IMG/VR virus record: IMGVR_UViG_3300017713_000049 | Location: 1 to 30,678 of that record | Reading direction: 5' to 3' (one strand) | Source: a virus | Length of the DNA: 30,678 nt | Part shown: positions 24,391-30,678 of the stretch, one piece after another | Layout of the letters: the number at the start of each line of letters is the position of its first letter | Position numbering within the stretch: the stretch's first letter is position 1 | Program-made: the position numbers and the translations under genes | Notes under the pieces: generated by a model | Databases searched by the model: none | The model's input: only the letters and a program-made list of their open reading frames with translations | What the model was told of the DNA's origin: nothing

Positions 24391-25695
24391 TTACTCACCC
24401 ATAGTATTTGCGTTTGGCCCTATCCTACAAAGCATACCTTTTCTACCACGCCTAGAAGTCTCCGGTTCATACTCACAATACCAAGACTGTCCTTCTAAGT
24501 TTTCTACTACCCATCTTTTAGCACTTTGATAATCTCCCATAGTAATCATACGGGAAATCTCCTTGAGTAATTCTGACTTAGGTAAGTCTTTCATCCAAAA
24601 GGTAGTTCTGATAAGTTCTGAATCTGCATCCATAACTCTACGACGTTGTTCTAGTGACATATTTAGTATAGTCTCTAAAGTATTGTCAAGAGTAATCATT
24701 AGTGGTTGCCCTCCTCTATATGTTGGCAACATCATATGATAGCCTATCGCTAATCTTCTGAACAAGTCAGCCTCAAAAGAACGTATGTCCGGCCTATTAA
24801 TCCAATCACCAATATCATCGGCAAAAATAATTCCTGTAGGCGGTTCTGAAACTGCTAACATCATTCTCTCTCGTATCCATTGTTTAATCTCTATACTTAA
24901 TGTGGCTAGAGAAGTTCTTTCTTCTACCGTCATATTAGATTGTTTGTGTTGTGCTTGTTTGTAAAGCAATTCTTTTTGCGGTGACATTTCTATATCTATA
25001 ATAAAGAATCTACGGTCAAGACCGGAATCTAACTCAAACCTAGCAGGTTGTGTACCTGCCCATACTGTATATCTAGTAGTGTAACTAACCCATCCTGCTC
25101 TCAAGGCTTTCTGTACACGGCCATTATCTAAGGAAGTAAGTAACTGATTTTTCATATCCATACTGTGGTCTTTTTTAGACGCATCAGACATAGAAGAAAA
25201 CTCTTCAAATCCTAAGAAGCCACCACACAAATCTCTAGCCAATGGTCGGCCCATAATATTACCTTCTTCGTCTACACTACCAAACATACCTGCTTCTGTA
25301 ACGGAGTTAGGCCCAAGCATTGTTCTCATACCTTGCCCTAAGTCAGCATTCTGACTATGTAGTAATCCCGTACCTTCCGCTAAGAACATCATAATCAATA
25401 CAGATTTACCCGACCCTTTAGGGCCACGAAGCATTAGATGAATTCGTGTGTCGGGTAACTGTGACATAGGAGTATAGAAGGGCATATTGTTATGTCTCAA
25501 AGCACAATTGGTAATCAAGAAATCATTTTCTTCATCTACTAAAGGGCTATCGGGGTCAAAGTCACACCTAGAACATTTATTAAGAGCATTAAAGATATGC
25601 GCTCCAATACTACAGATAAATATAGGTACTTTATCCTCTACATCTACATAGTGGTTTCTTCTAGCAAAGTCTTTTATGTTGTCAAATATATTCAT
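24391..25695 (-). CDS. MCM-like AAA+ ATPase, probable replicative helicase
   Basis: The 434-residue protein carries Walker A GPKGSGKS (91-98), a Walker B strand GGFLGFEEFSSMS (158-170), and LLTSLDNGRVQKALRAGW. The last resembles the MCM insert hairpin that follows Walker B. WAGTQP (212-217) is at the sensor-1 position, and LDSGLDRRFF (222-231) contains the arginine-finger candidates R228/R229. C41, C44, C64 and H68 could bind zinc, as in MCM N-terminal domains, but the N-terminal part is far shorter than in cellular MCM. A helicase driving the encoded replisome is the natural reading. A packaging or other AAA+ role cannot be excluded. The ATG overlaps the PAC2-like gene (ATGA) after GGAGG. 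Confidence 0.68.
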   Translation of the reverse strand: MNIFDNIKDFARRNHYVDVEDKVPIFICSIGAHIFNALNKCSRCDFDPDSPLVDEENDFLITNCALRHNNMPFYTPMSQLPDTRIHLMLRGPKGSGKSVLIMMFLAEGTGLLHSQNADLGQGMRTMLGPNSVTEAGMFGSVDEEGNIMGRPLARDLCGGFLGFEEFSSMSDASKKDHSMDMKNQLLTSLDNGRVQKALRAGWVSYTTRYTVWAGTQPARFELDSGLDRRFFIIDIEMSPQKELLYKQAQHKQSNMTVEERTSLATLSIEIKQWIRERMMLAVSEPPTGIIFADDIGDWINRPDIRSFEADLFRRLAIGYHMMLPTYRGGQPLMITLDNTLETILNMSLEQRRRVMDADSELIRTTFWMKDLPKSELLKEISRMITMGDYQSAKRWVVENLEGQSWYCEYEPETSRRGRKGMLCRIGPNANTMGE

Positions 25696-26501
25696 ATGTC
25701 AAGTCCTCCAAAGTTTTTAATGTTGTCCATATCTACAAGTTTTTCCGTTATACTTTGTAGTGCAGATTCATCACACGACAAGTCATATGTTAAAAGTATA
25801 TGGTTTAAAAGTGCGTCTGCCGTGTCCATATCTACTGATTCTCCACTAGCACTTCCTAATAATACTTCTGATAATTTTAGGGGGGAAGAAGTAAAATTAC
25901 AGAAAACATCACACCATATCCAAACATTCGGTGCTAAAATATAATCTAACTCTAAACTATCTTCTTGATATTTTCCACTATGAGTAGTAACTTCTTCTTT
26001 CATTGTAGACCAATTGTAACTTACTACCTCTCCGTGTGCAACTTTACTATACTCTTTAAAGTCTTTATGCAAAACAAACAGATTTGTAGTCATATATGAC
26101 ATTTTATTTACACCTAATTCATTAAGAGTCATTACGATGTCTCTAACCACAGGATAAGTGTGCATCCACACATCTTTATTTGCATACCTATCTTGTGTTA
26201 ACTCAATAGGATAAGCAGTAGGTATTCTCAAGATAAAAAATCTTTTACCGTCATTGTTTCTTGTTTCGTATAATCTATACTCCGGCCAAAAAGGTACGGG
26301 TATAAAATTAACAGATGTAGTATTTAGATGCTTAGAATATATAGAAGCAACAGGCGGCCTTTCTCCTATTAATGCTTTACCCGCTATAGTAGTGGCCGCA
26401 CCATGTTCTTCTTGATGATATACTATTAAATGAGTCTGCTCTTTTTTTGGTCTTCTTCCGTTAAGCCACACTATATCTATATCCAATTTTTGCTCTATCA
26501 C
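25692..26501 (-). CDS. PAC2-like protein (proteasome-assembly-chaperone fold), tentative
   Basis: A 269-residue protein whose order of elements resembles the archaeal PAC2 family. A small-residue turn and helix (HGAATTIAGKALIGERPPVA) leads to SIYSKHL. A proline-rich strand (NFIPVPFWPEYRLYE) is followed by FFILRIPTAYPIE, and then by a helix before a conserved-looking GVNKMSYMTTN strand. In cells PAC2 proteins associate with proteasomes. No diagnostic motif exists for this family, so the call is by pattern only. The C-terminal 100 residues are acidic and unrecognised. The GTG start overlaps the winged-helix gene stop (GTGA) and has GGGGGGAG before it. Confidence 0.4.
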   Translation of the reverse strand: MIEQKLDIDIVWLNGRRPKKEQTHLIVYHQEEHGAATTIAGKALIGERPPVASIYSKHLNTTSVNFIPVPFWPEYRLYETRNNDGKRFFILRIPTAYPIELTQDRYANKDVWMHTYPVVRDIVMTLNELGVNKMSYMTTNLFVLHKDFKEYSKVAHGEVVSYNWSTMKEEVTTHSGKYQEDSLELDYILAPNVWIWCDVFCNFTSSPLKLSEVLLGSASGESVDMDTADALLNHILLTYDLSCDESALQSITEKLVDMDNIKNFGGLDI

Positions 26502-26881
26502 AATACTCCCCCCTGCTTTACATATTCTTCTCTTGCGAATTTCGGTACAGATTTATATGTAGAAATATTATGACTGTAAGATAACTTTTTAGCAATCACT
26601 TGTTTCAAATCCGCACATCTATAGACACAACACGTAGAAGAACTACCGGAAGGTGTTATACTTCTTACAGTACCTATTTTAATAAAGTACGGCGATTTTC
26701 TAAGTATTTGAGATACTTGTTGAATACTCCATGTCTGTTTAGTTTTTCTGCACCCCGTTGTAACCTTTCTATTGTTCAAATACCACATTATGTCATGTGT
26801 ACTTGCTTCTCTTTTTTCATGTTGGTCTAAATATCTGTATGATAATTCTACACACTGTTTACTTCCACTACCTCTTGCCAT
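26498..26881 (-). CDS. winged-helix regulator, first gene of the replication block
   Basis: 127 residues with a clear winged helix. STHDIMWYLNNRKVTTG is helices 1-2; WSIQQVSQILRKSPYFIKIG is the recognition helix and wing start; CCVYRCADL is the closing strand. It is the promoter-proximal gene of the leftward replication arm, just inside the AT-rich gap, a place suited to an autoregulator or early switch. ATG 26881 has GAGGTGA upstream and a TATA-like element exactly 30 nt away. Regulation of the operon is inference from position. Confidence 0.72.
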   Translation of the reverse strand: MARGSGSKQCVELSYRYLDQHEKREASTHDIMWYLNNRKVTTGCRKTKQTWSIQQVSQILRKSPYFIKIGTVRSITPSGSSSTCCVYRCADLKQVIAKKLSYSHNISTYKSVPKFAREEYVKQGGVL

Positions 26882-26890
26882 ACTATCACC

Positions 26891-26911
26891 TCATACTTGT
26901 TCGCTTTTAAT
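26891..26911 (-). promoter_or_regulatory. TATA-like box plus AAGTATGA box before winged-helix gene
   Basis: Minus strand ATTAAAAGC followed by GAACAAGTATGA; first base of the box is 30 nt before ATG 26881. The TATA part is less canonical than elsewhere but the second box is intact. GAGGTGA follows, so the message might be leaderless or have a very short leader with ribosome binding site. Confidence 0.6.
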
Positions 26912-26966
26912 TGTTTCAGTAAGACCACGCAACCACAGAAATAATAAAACGATGTACTGCTCTAAT

Positions 26967-27049
26967 ATTCTTTAATTCTTTTATTTCTTCATAGATGTTT
27001 TTAGATTAGTTAACTATTACCTAAAATACTATTGAAGTAATTAAAGAAT
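26967..27049. repeat. 11-bp perfect inverted repeat
   Basis: ATTCTTTAATT at 26967-26977 and its exact reverse complement AATTAAAGAAT at 27039-27049, with a 61-bp loop containing AGTTAACT. Could be an operator pair, origin iterons or a weak cruciform. In such AT-rich DNA a chance match is possible. Confidence 0.5.
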
Positions 27050-27099
27050 TATCAAAAACGTGCTACTGCCCTCCATTAATTAATTTTGTTATATTTTTT

Positions 27100-27849
27100 T
27101 TAGTAAAAAGAATTAAGAAACCATTCATGTTCTATGTCATCTTTTTCTTTAGTCTTCATATTTGCGGTATTTTTTATACTGCCTATATTTCTTGTTTGCA
27201 TTTTATCTGCTTTTTCTAAACTTTCTTTAGCCTCTATAATAGATTCATAAACAATATACCATTGAATAGTTTCTATAATACCCAATATTTTTATAGCGGG
27301 CATAGTTTGTACAAAACCATTTTCGACATATTTTCTTGCTCGTATAATAACAAACTTTTCATACTCTTGTATCTCTATCGTATTATCTCCCTTACTTATT
27401 GTTATCTTGTCGCTTACAGTATGTAAAGCCCAATCCTTCAGCGCTTCTATTGACATATACATAATACTAGCCTTGAGGTTATTTAGCCTCATAATACCAA
27501 AAGACACATCTTCCATTTCAAAGTCATATATAATTTGTATTTCATTATATTTTTCTACCCATACTTTTATTATATAATTATTATACTCAGTAAAATAATC
27601 ATCTAATATTTTAAACAAAGACAACTCAAAGTTTTGTATTTGTACCCATTCTGTCCAAGTAATGTTAGGCTCAAATTGTTTTATCAAACTATAACATACT
27701 TTTCTGTCAAGTATAAAATAACTTTTATCGTTATATTTAATTTCTATTTTAGGTTGTTTCAAGTATCTACCTTCACCTACATAAGTAAAAGATGTTGCCT
27801 CTACTAATTTTATTTTACTAATAGGAACTTCTATCAATTTATTTTCCAT
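27100..27849 (-). CDS. hypothetical protein, 249 aa
   Basis: An Ile/Lys/Glu-rich protein with more A+T-rich codons than its neighbours. The N-terminal half has beta strands (LVEATSFTYVGEGRYLKQPK, IEIKYNDKSYFIL). Aromatic-rich strand/helix elements lie in the middle (IIKVWVEKYNEIQIIYDFEM). A charged C-terminal tail ends in EHEWFLNSFY. No motif, cysteine cluster or membrane span recognised. ATG 27849 has GGTGGGATGA upstream and overlaps the preceding small gene by 16 nt. It is the last gene of the right-hand cassette; the AT-rich gap follows. Confidence 0.72.
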   Translation of the reverse strand: MENKLIEVPISKIKLVEATSFTYVGEGRYLKQPKIEIKYNDKSYFILDRKVCYSLIKQFEPNITWTEWVQIQNFELSLFKILDDYFTEYNNYIIKVWVEKYNEIQIIYDFEMEDVSFGIMRLNNLKASIMYMSIEALKDWALHTVSDKITISKGDNTIEIQEYEKFVIIRARKYVENGFVQTMPAIKILGIIETIQWYIVYESIIEAKESLEKADKMQTRNIGSIKNTANMKTKEKDDIEHEWFLNSFY

Positions 27850-28028
27850 TCATCCCACCATGTAGAGTTTGTTATCTTGTCCTGTCTTACCCAAGCCGCA
27901 TATGCTTTCATTGTTTTTACATAATCATCTCTTATCTTAAAGGTATAGTTAGTAGGTGCTTTTACACCAAACCATTTATACGCTCTCCTCAATATTTCTT
28001 CTGTTGTCATTTGTTCTTCATCTGTCAT
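27834..28028 (-). CDS. small hypothetical protein
   Basis: 64 residues from ATG 28028; in-frame ATGs at 28043 and 28010 are alternatives. The sequence is helical and Trp-rich at both ends (EEILRRAYKWFGVKAPTNYT and AAWVRQDKITNSTWWDEWK). No family recognised. It overlaps the genes on both sides, as is usual in this cassette. Confidence 0.55.
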   Translation of the reverse strand: MTDEEQMTTEEILRRAYKWFGVKAPTNYTFKIRDDYVKTMKAYAAWVRQDKITNSTWWDEWKIN

Positions 28029-28290
28029 GTAACCATCTCTCATATGCTTCGTAATCTTCCATGTGATACAAAGTAGTTATAGTAGAAGTAATTTCTCTCT
28101 TTCGTAATACTTTACTCCTTGTAATACCTTTCGCCCCTTTCAATAATTGTGCTATTGTTTTGGGTCTTTCAGCATAGAATTTCATTTTCTTATTCATCAT
28201 TTGTTCTGCTATCTCATAAGCCGACATAGGTTCTTTTTTATCCCTCATTATCTCACCGATAGGTCTTCTTGCTCTGTGTTTTTTCACCAT
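28018..28290 (-). CDS. winged-helix DNA-binding protein
   Basis: 90 residues from ATG 28290, chosen because GGTGA lies 6 nt upstream; the longer start at 28305 would bury this site. RRPIGEIMRDKKEPMSAYEI then AEQMMNKKMKFYAERPKTIA has the helix-turn-helix of small archaeal-type winged-helix regulators (MRDKKEPMSAYEIAEQM being helices 1-3). VLRKREITSTITTLYHMED is the probable wing. Target unknown. Confidence 0.68.
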   Translation of the reverse strand: MVKKHRARRPIGEIMRDKKEPMSAYEIAEQMMNKKMKFYAERPKTIAQLLKGAKGITRSKVLRKREITSTITTLYHMEDYEAYERWLHDR

Positions 28291-28324
28291 ATATTCACCA
28301 ACCATTTAGTATTAATAAGGGTTT

Positions 28325-28507
28325 CTATCCTATCAATTCCTTGAGTTTTTGTACATAAATTGCCGCATCTAATAATTCTTCTTGAAGGTGTGTGAGCCAT
28401 TCTTTCATAGATAAATCGCTACGTTCCATATTCGTACCATACTTTAGTTCGCCTGTCATAGCCCTTTCTTGAATCATTGTAATTACTTTATCCTCTATTT
28501 TACTCAT
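28325..28507 (-). CDS. mini MazG-like nucleotide pyrophosphohydrolase
   Basis: A 60-residue protein with the phage-type pattern KYGTNMERSDLSMKEWLTHL followed by QEELLDAAIYVQKL. E43, E44 and D47 (EELLD) match the metal-binding ExxD of all-alpha NTP pyrophosphohydrolases, and KYG is a typical upstream element. Such enzymes hydrolyse (d)NTPs and appear in many phages, where they may clean nucleotide pools. Only about half a usual MazG domain is present, so it would have to work as an oligomer. It overlaps the preceding gene with ATGA. Confidence 0.62.
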   Translation of the reverse strand: MSKIEDKVITMIQERAMTGELKYGTNMERSDLSMKEWLTHLQEELLDAAIYVQKLKELIG

Positions 28508-28761
28508 TGTTCTTCACTCCTATCAATATGCCCAACAGGTAAATACTGTCTTCTATTTTCTAACTTATTTGTCATCTGATGTTTGACATTTTTGATGGCC
28601 GTATTCCATCTCTTTAATGCTACTGCATCATTCTTAGGTACTACTCTATCAAAGATATTTTGCATAGTTCTTTGTATAGGCTCATCTCTTTGATTGACTA
28701 GCATACCTTTGTATATCTCATACTCCGCGTGTTTAACGCTTGCTAATCTAAACCTACTCAT
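28504..28761 (-). CDS. small basic hypothetical protein
   Basis: 85 residues, helical and basic (VKHAEYEIYKGMLVNQRDEP, then IKNVKHQMTNKLENRRQYLP). No cysteines or known motif. It sits in a chain of ATGA overlaps between a short helical protein and the MazG-like gene, which is the main support that it is translated. Nucleic-acid binding would fit the charge but is not shown. Confidence 0.6.
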   Translation of the reverse strand: MSRFRLASVKHAEYEIYKGMLVNQRDEPIQRTMQNIFDRVVPKNDAVALKRWNTAIKNVKHQMTNKLENRRQYLPVGHIDRSEEQ

Positions 28762-28931
28762 TCTCTCACCTTGCCGTAATAATTCTGTGAGGCTTTTAGT
28801 AACTCTAATTGTTCTTCTGTACTACGCCTAATCCATGTGTTTAAATCAACAGTACCTAGATTTGCTAGGTACATTATGAAGTCATTTACTGTATTGTAAT
28901 CTTCTACCAACTTTTGTTTCATCATAGCCAT
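28758..28931 (-). CDS. small helical hypothetical protein
   Basis: 57 residues from ATG 28931, which has GGGGGTT at good spacing; a longer in-frame start at 28979 lies inside the upstream gene and has no such site. MKQKLVEDYNTVNDFIMYLA then NLGTVDLNTWIRRSTEEQLE is all helical, with a pattern reminiscent of small HTH or dimerisation modules. Function unknown. Confidence 0.55.
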   Translation of the reverse strand: MAMMKQKLVEDYNTVNDFIMYLANLGTVDLNTWIRRSTEEQLELLKASQNYYGKVRE

Positions 28932-28950
28932 ACCATAACCCCCATGTATT

Positions 28951-29250
28951 TTAATCTTCCGTAATGACTTCGCAAGCATTACCCCACAAATATGTATTTT
29001 CTCTTGTCAATTTTTCAACCTTAACAAATCTAGGGTCGCGACTTAATATAAGGGCTAAAGATACTGTACTTTTGAATGAGTTATTATTTTTTATTAATCT
29101 ACCATTCTTAAATCTAGCACCGTCGGATATACTGTACACAGTAGACGGCCCGTTTTCTTCTATGTATCTTGCTACCGCATCTAACATACGACTTCTGTTC
29201 CTGTTTTTAGTTCCTTTGTTTTTTACTTTACTGCTTATAGTATGTCTCAT
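28951..29250 (-). CDS. winged-helix DNA-binding protein
   Basis: 99 residues. After a basic N-terminus (SKVKNKGTKNRNRSR) comes MLDAVARYIEENGPSTVYSI, then a loop, then STVSLALILSRDPRFVKVEK and NTYLWG. This is the order helix 1, helix 2, recognition helix, RDPRF turn and closing wing strand seen in many archaeal and viral winged-helix proteins. Its start overlaps the stop of the upstream gene (ATGA). Probably a transcription regulator; operator unknown. Confidence 0.72.
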   Translation of the reverse strand: MRHTISSKVKNKGTKNRNRSRMLDAVARYIEENGPSTVYSISDGARFKNGRLIKNNNSFKSTVSLALILSRDPRFVKVEKLTRENTYLWGNACEVITED

Positions 29251-29726
29251 TTCTTTTTACTCTCCTTTTCTTTTCTAGCCCCATCTTTTTGCCACTGATT
29301 ATATTTAGATGATGGGTATTTATTACCATGCCTAAAGTTATTTGGGTCTGCTCTTGCTAACTCATCTCTAGGCGTGTATTTATTGTTGCCCTTTGCTCTG
29401 CCACCAATGCCCCACCGAAGCCCTTTCTTTCTTATTATACCATAAGCACCTTTAGGCTTCCATTTCTGTGAGCGATATTGGTATTCATCTTCGGTCATAC
29501 TATCTACTGATTGCCACAATATTGCGGCTACCATTCTTTCATCATAATATTTTTTAGCCCTACCTAAATCACTTTTATCAAGGTCATTGTATGGGTCAAA
29601 ATATCTCGGAGGCATTCTAACTAACCACCTGTCTCCTGTATCTAAACAAATCCTACCATCGTAAGCATAACCTGTTACTTTGTATTTAGGTACGCTAAAT
29701 GTCCTATCTCCTATTGGTTGTGTCAT
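29247..29726 (-). CDS. hypothetical basic protein, 159 aa
   Basis: The start is taken at ATG 29726 because GGTGA precedes it; an in-frame GTG 9 nt earlier is inside the ribosome binding site. The N-terminal 45 residues look like a beta unit (KYKVTGYAYDGRICLDTGDR, WLVRMPP). The middle is helical. The C-terminal 60 residues are Lys/Arg/Gly/Asn-rich (KKGLRWGIGGRAKGNNKYTP; tail KDGARKEKESKKK) and probably flexible and nucleic-acid binding. No family recognised. Confidence 0.68.
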   Translation of the reverse strand: MTQPIGDRTFSVPKYKVTGYAYDGRICLDTGDRWLVRMPPRYFDPYNDLDKSDLGRAKKYYDERMVAAILWQSVDSMTEDEYQYRSQKWKPKGAYGIIRKKGLRWGIGGRAKGNNKYTPRDELARADPNNFRHGNKYPSSKYNQWQKDGARKEKESKKK

Positions 29727-29735
29727 TTTTATCAC

Positions 29736-29948
29736 CTAGCACATATTATATATTTCTCTTATTTTTGAAATAATACCATCGGGGTCTTCAAATTCTTTTA
29801 AGGGTAAAGTAATTATGCTTCCACCACTCATATGAAAATCAACCGTACCATAATTCTCATGTTTTATTATAGCGTCTATATTATTTAGATTGATAAATTT
29901 ATTATTACCATTACCACTATTTATACAAACATACATATTGTCTTTCAT
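29736..29948 (-). CDS. hypothetical protein, 70 aa
   Basis: The computed longest frame starts at 30014, but ATG 29948 has a strong GGAGGT 10 nt upstream and overlaps the previous stop (ATGA), so the shorter form is chosen. MYVCINSGNGNNKFINLNNI then DAIIKHENYGTVDFHMSGGS and IITLPLKEF suggest a small all-beta domain ending in a helix, like many short phage proteins. Function unknown. Confidence 0.65.
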   Translation of the reverse strand: MKDNMYVCINSGNGNNKFINLNNIDAIIKHENYGTVDFHMSGGSIITLPLKEFEDPDGIISKIREIYNMC

Positions 29949-30493
29949 ATTACAAGACCTCCGTTTCTTACACACACATCTTCCCACCACGTAGGTGTTT
30001 GATTGTCTGACCATTCTACTGCCATAACATTAGTTTTACGGTAATAGTAATCACGGTATTCTTGAACTGCTTGAGTCAAAGGAACATGGCGTGTAGTCTC
30101 TTCGTTCATAGCCAAAGGAATATCTGTAACGCTTCCATTGACAGGCATATGATGAATTACATAATGTTCTGCCATCTCACGGATAGGTTGCTCACACGCA
30201 TGAACTTTACCGAATGTTTCTGTATATGATAAGCATTGTTGTATAGCATGGCGGGCAAGCCAACGGAAATTCTCTACGCATTCTCCTGCCCACACAGTAG
30301 AAGGGTGATGTGGGTAACCACCTTTGTAGTGCGTACCGGATTTTGTAAGTGGTAAAGTATCGGGCAAAGCACCATAGCGTAAAATTGCTGATGCCATCAT
30401 TTGTGCTGACTCTACACACATTTTAGGTTTGTGTTTTAGGCACAAGTTACGTGCCGCTTCTTCCGGTTGTTCGTCTATAAAAAATATATTCAT
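29945..30493 (-). CDS. conserved phage-type protein (pyrimidine-dimer-glycosylase-like annotation)
   Basis: The 182 residues match a family widespread in marine phages. MNIFFIDEQPEEAARNLCLK then HKPKMCVESAQMMASAILRY is its opening; HHPSTVWAGECVENFRWLAR its middle; TFGKVHACEQPIREMAEHY and an ALAMPDE-like block (DIPLAMNEET) follow; and it ends AVQEYRDYYYRKTNVMAVEW plus WW. Members are sometimes annotated as related to pyrimidine-dimer DNA glycosylase, but the activity is not established to my knowledge. Conserved His and Glu positions hint at an enzyme. The gene follows the partial frame at the right edge by 2 nt and is preceded by GAGGAAT. Confidence 0.68.
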   Translation of the reverse strand: MNIFFIDEQPEEAARNLCLKHKPKMCVESAQMMASAILRYGALPDTLPLTKSGTHYKGGYPHHPSTVWAGECVENFRWLARHAIQQCLSYTETFGKVHACEQPIREMAEHYVIHHMPVNGSVTDIPLAMNEETTRHVPLTQAVQEYRDYYYRKTNVMAVEWSDNQTPTWWEDVCVRNGGLVI

Positions 30494-30495
30494 AG

Positions 30496-30678
30496 TTATT
30501 CCTCTTCGCCCTTTGTTATTAAAGTTTCCGAATTGACATCACAAACAATTAAATTTGATTTGTAATTTAACCGTGATAGATAATATTTTATCATCTCATC
30601 TTTTTTATTTTTTATTGTTATTTTCATAGTATTTAGTGCCGATATTCTCGCACAATATTCATCTAAGGCAGGTAAATC
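30496..30678 (-). CDS. partial hypothetical protein at right edge
   Basis: The minus-strand frame is open for 60 codons up to the window edge, so its N-terminus may be outside; an internal ATG at 30627 gives a 43-residue minimum. The visible part includes ARISALNTMKITIKNKKDEM then IKYYLSRLNYKSNLIVCDVN and an acidic end KGEEE. Its stop is 2 nt before the ATG of the next gene, and GAGGAA near its end forms that gene's ribosome binding site. No family recognised. Confidence 0.5.
   Translation of the reverse strand, partial: DLPALDEYCARISALNTMKITIKNKKDEMIKYYLSRLNYKSNLIVCDVNSETLITKGEEE

Larger units (their letters stand above)
26882..27099. other. AT-rich gene-free region, candidate origin or control region
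   Basis: The longest stretch without a recognisable gene. It is rich in A and T, contains AGTTAACT and ATTAATTAAT palindromic runs and a perfect 11-bp inverted repeat. It separates the replication arm from the right-hand accessory arm, although both are read leftward. Only the left end holds a clear promoter. An origin or operator function is inference from composition and position. Confidence 0.4.

Noticed and set aside
27091-27110. T/A runs after the 249-aa gene as a terminator
   Set aside because: In this AT-rich region such runs are frequent and no stem or consistent T-tract on the transcribed strand stands out.

Overview
The window looks like about 31 kb of a tailed dsDNA virus of an archaeon. 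The gene content resembles the magroviruses described from marine group II Euryarchaeota. That assignment is inference from gene content; no search was run. The archaeal signals are a small DNA-replication set of archaeal/eukaryotic type: family B DNA polymerase, PCNA-like clamp, RFC-like clamp loader, archaeo-eukaryotic primase with a PriL-like iron-sulfur tail, MCM-like AAA+ ATPase and ERCC4/XPF nuclease. TATA-box promoters in place of bacterial -35/-10 elements agree with this. The viral signals are a TP901-type tail tape-measure protein, a 2662-residue tail protein, a possible small-terminase-like protein, and very dense packing of small genes with ATGA/GTGA overlaps. The DNA is AT-rich.

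Layout. (1) Positions 1-9784, plus strand: a late structural block with the 3' part of the tape-measure gene and one giant tail/host-contact gene. (2) Positions 9775-26881, minus strand: a long replication/early block. Reading in the direction of transcription from 26881 it holds a winged-helix regulator, a PAC2-like protein, an MCM-like ATPase, a winged-helix protein, a zinc/HTH protein and small genes; then two zinc or acidic unknowns, a basic 73-residue protein, the RFC-like loader, a putative OB-fold ssDNA-binding protein, GroES, GroEL, a RecA/Sak4-like ATPase, the sliding clamp, an HTH protein, PolB, a zinc-ribbon protein, a Cas4-like nuclease, a small membrane protein, a small zinc protein, the primase and the ERCC4 nuclease. 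(3) Positions 26882-27099: the largest gene-free stretch, very AT-rich, with a perfect 11-bp inverted repeat. (4) Positions 27100-30678, minus strand: a cassette of small accessory genes, including two more winged-helix proteins, a mini MazG-like protein and a phage-type conserved protein, running off the right edge. The two arms converge at 9775-9784, where the last codons overlap.

How it works together (inference). Primase, PolB, clamp, clamp loader, ssDNA-binding protein and MCM-like helicase would form a largely self-sufficient replisome; ERCC4, Cas4-like and RecA-like proteins would process or recombine replication intermediates. The GroES-GroEL pair is embedded in the same operon and may fold virion or replication proteins. 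The most interesting non-coding signal is a repeated promoter on the minus strand: a TATA box whose first T lies exactly 30 nt before the start codon at five or six genes (implying leaderless or near-leaderless transcripts) or 54 nt before it at two genes. At most sites a second conserved box, AAGTA(T/A/C)GA, lies between the TATA box and the inferred transcription start. Many computed longest-ORF starts were shortened here to an ATG that follows a good GGTGA-type ribosome binding site.
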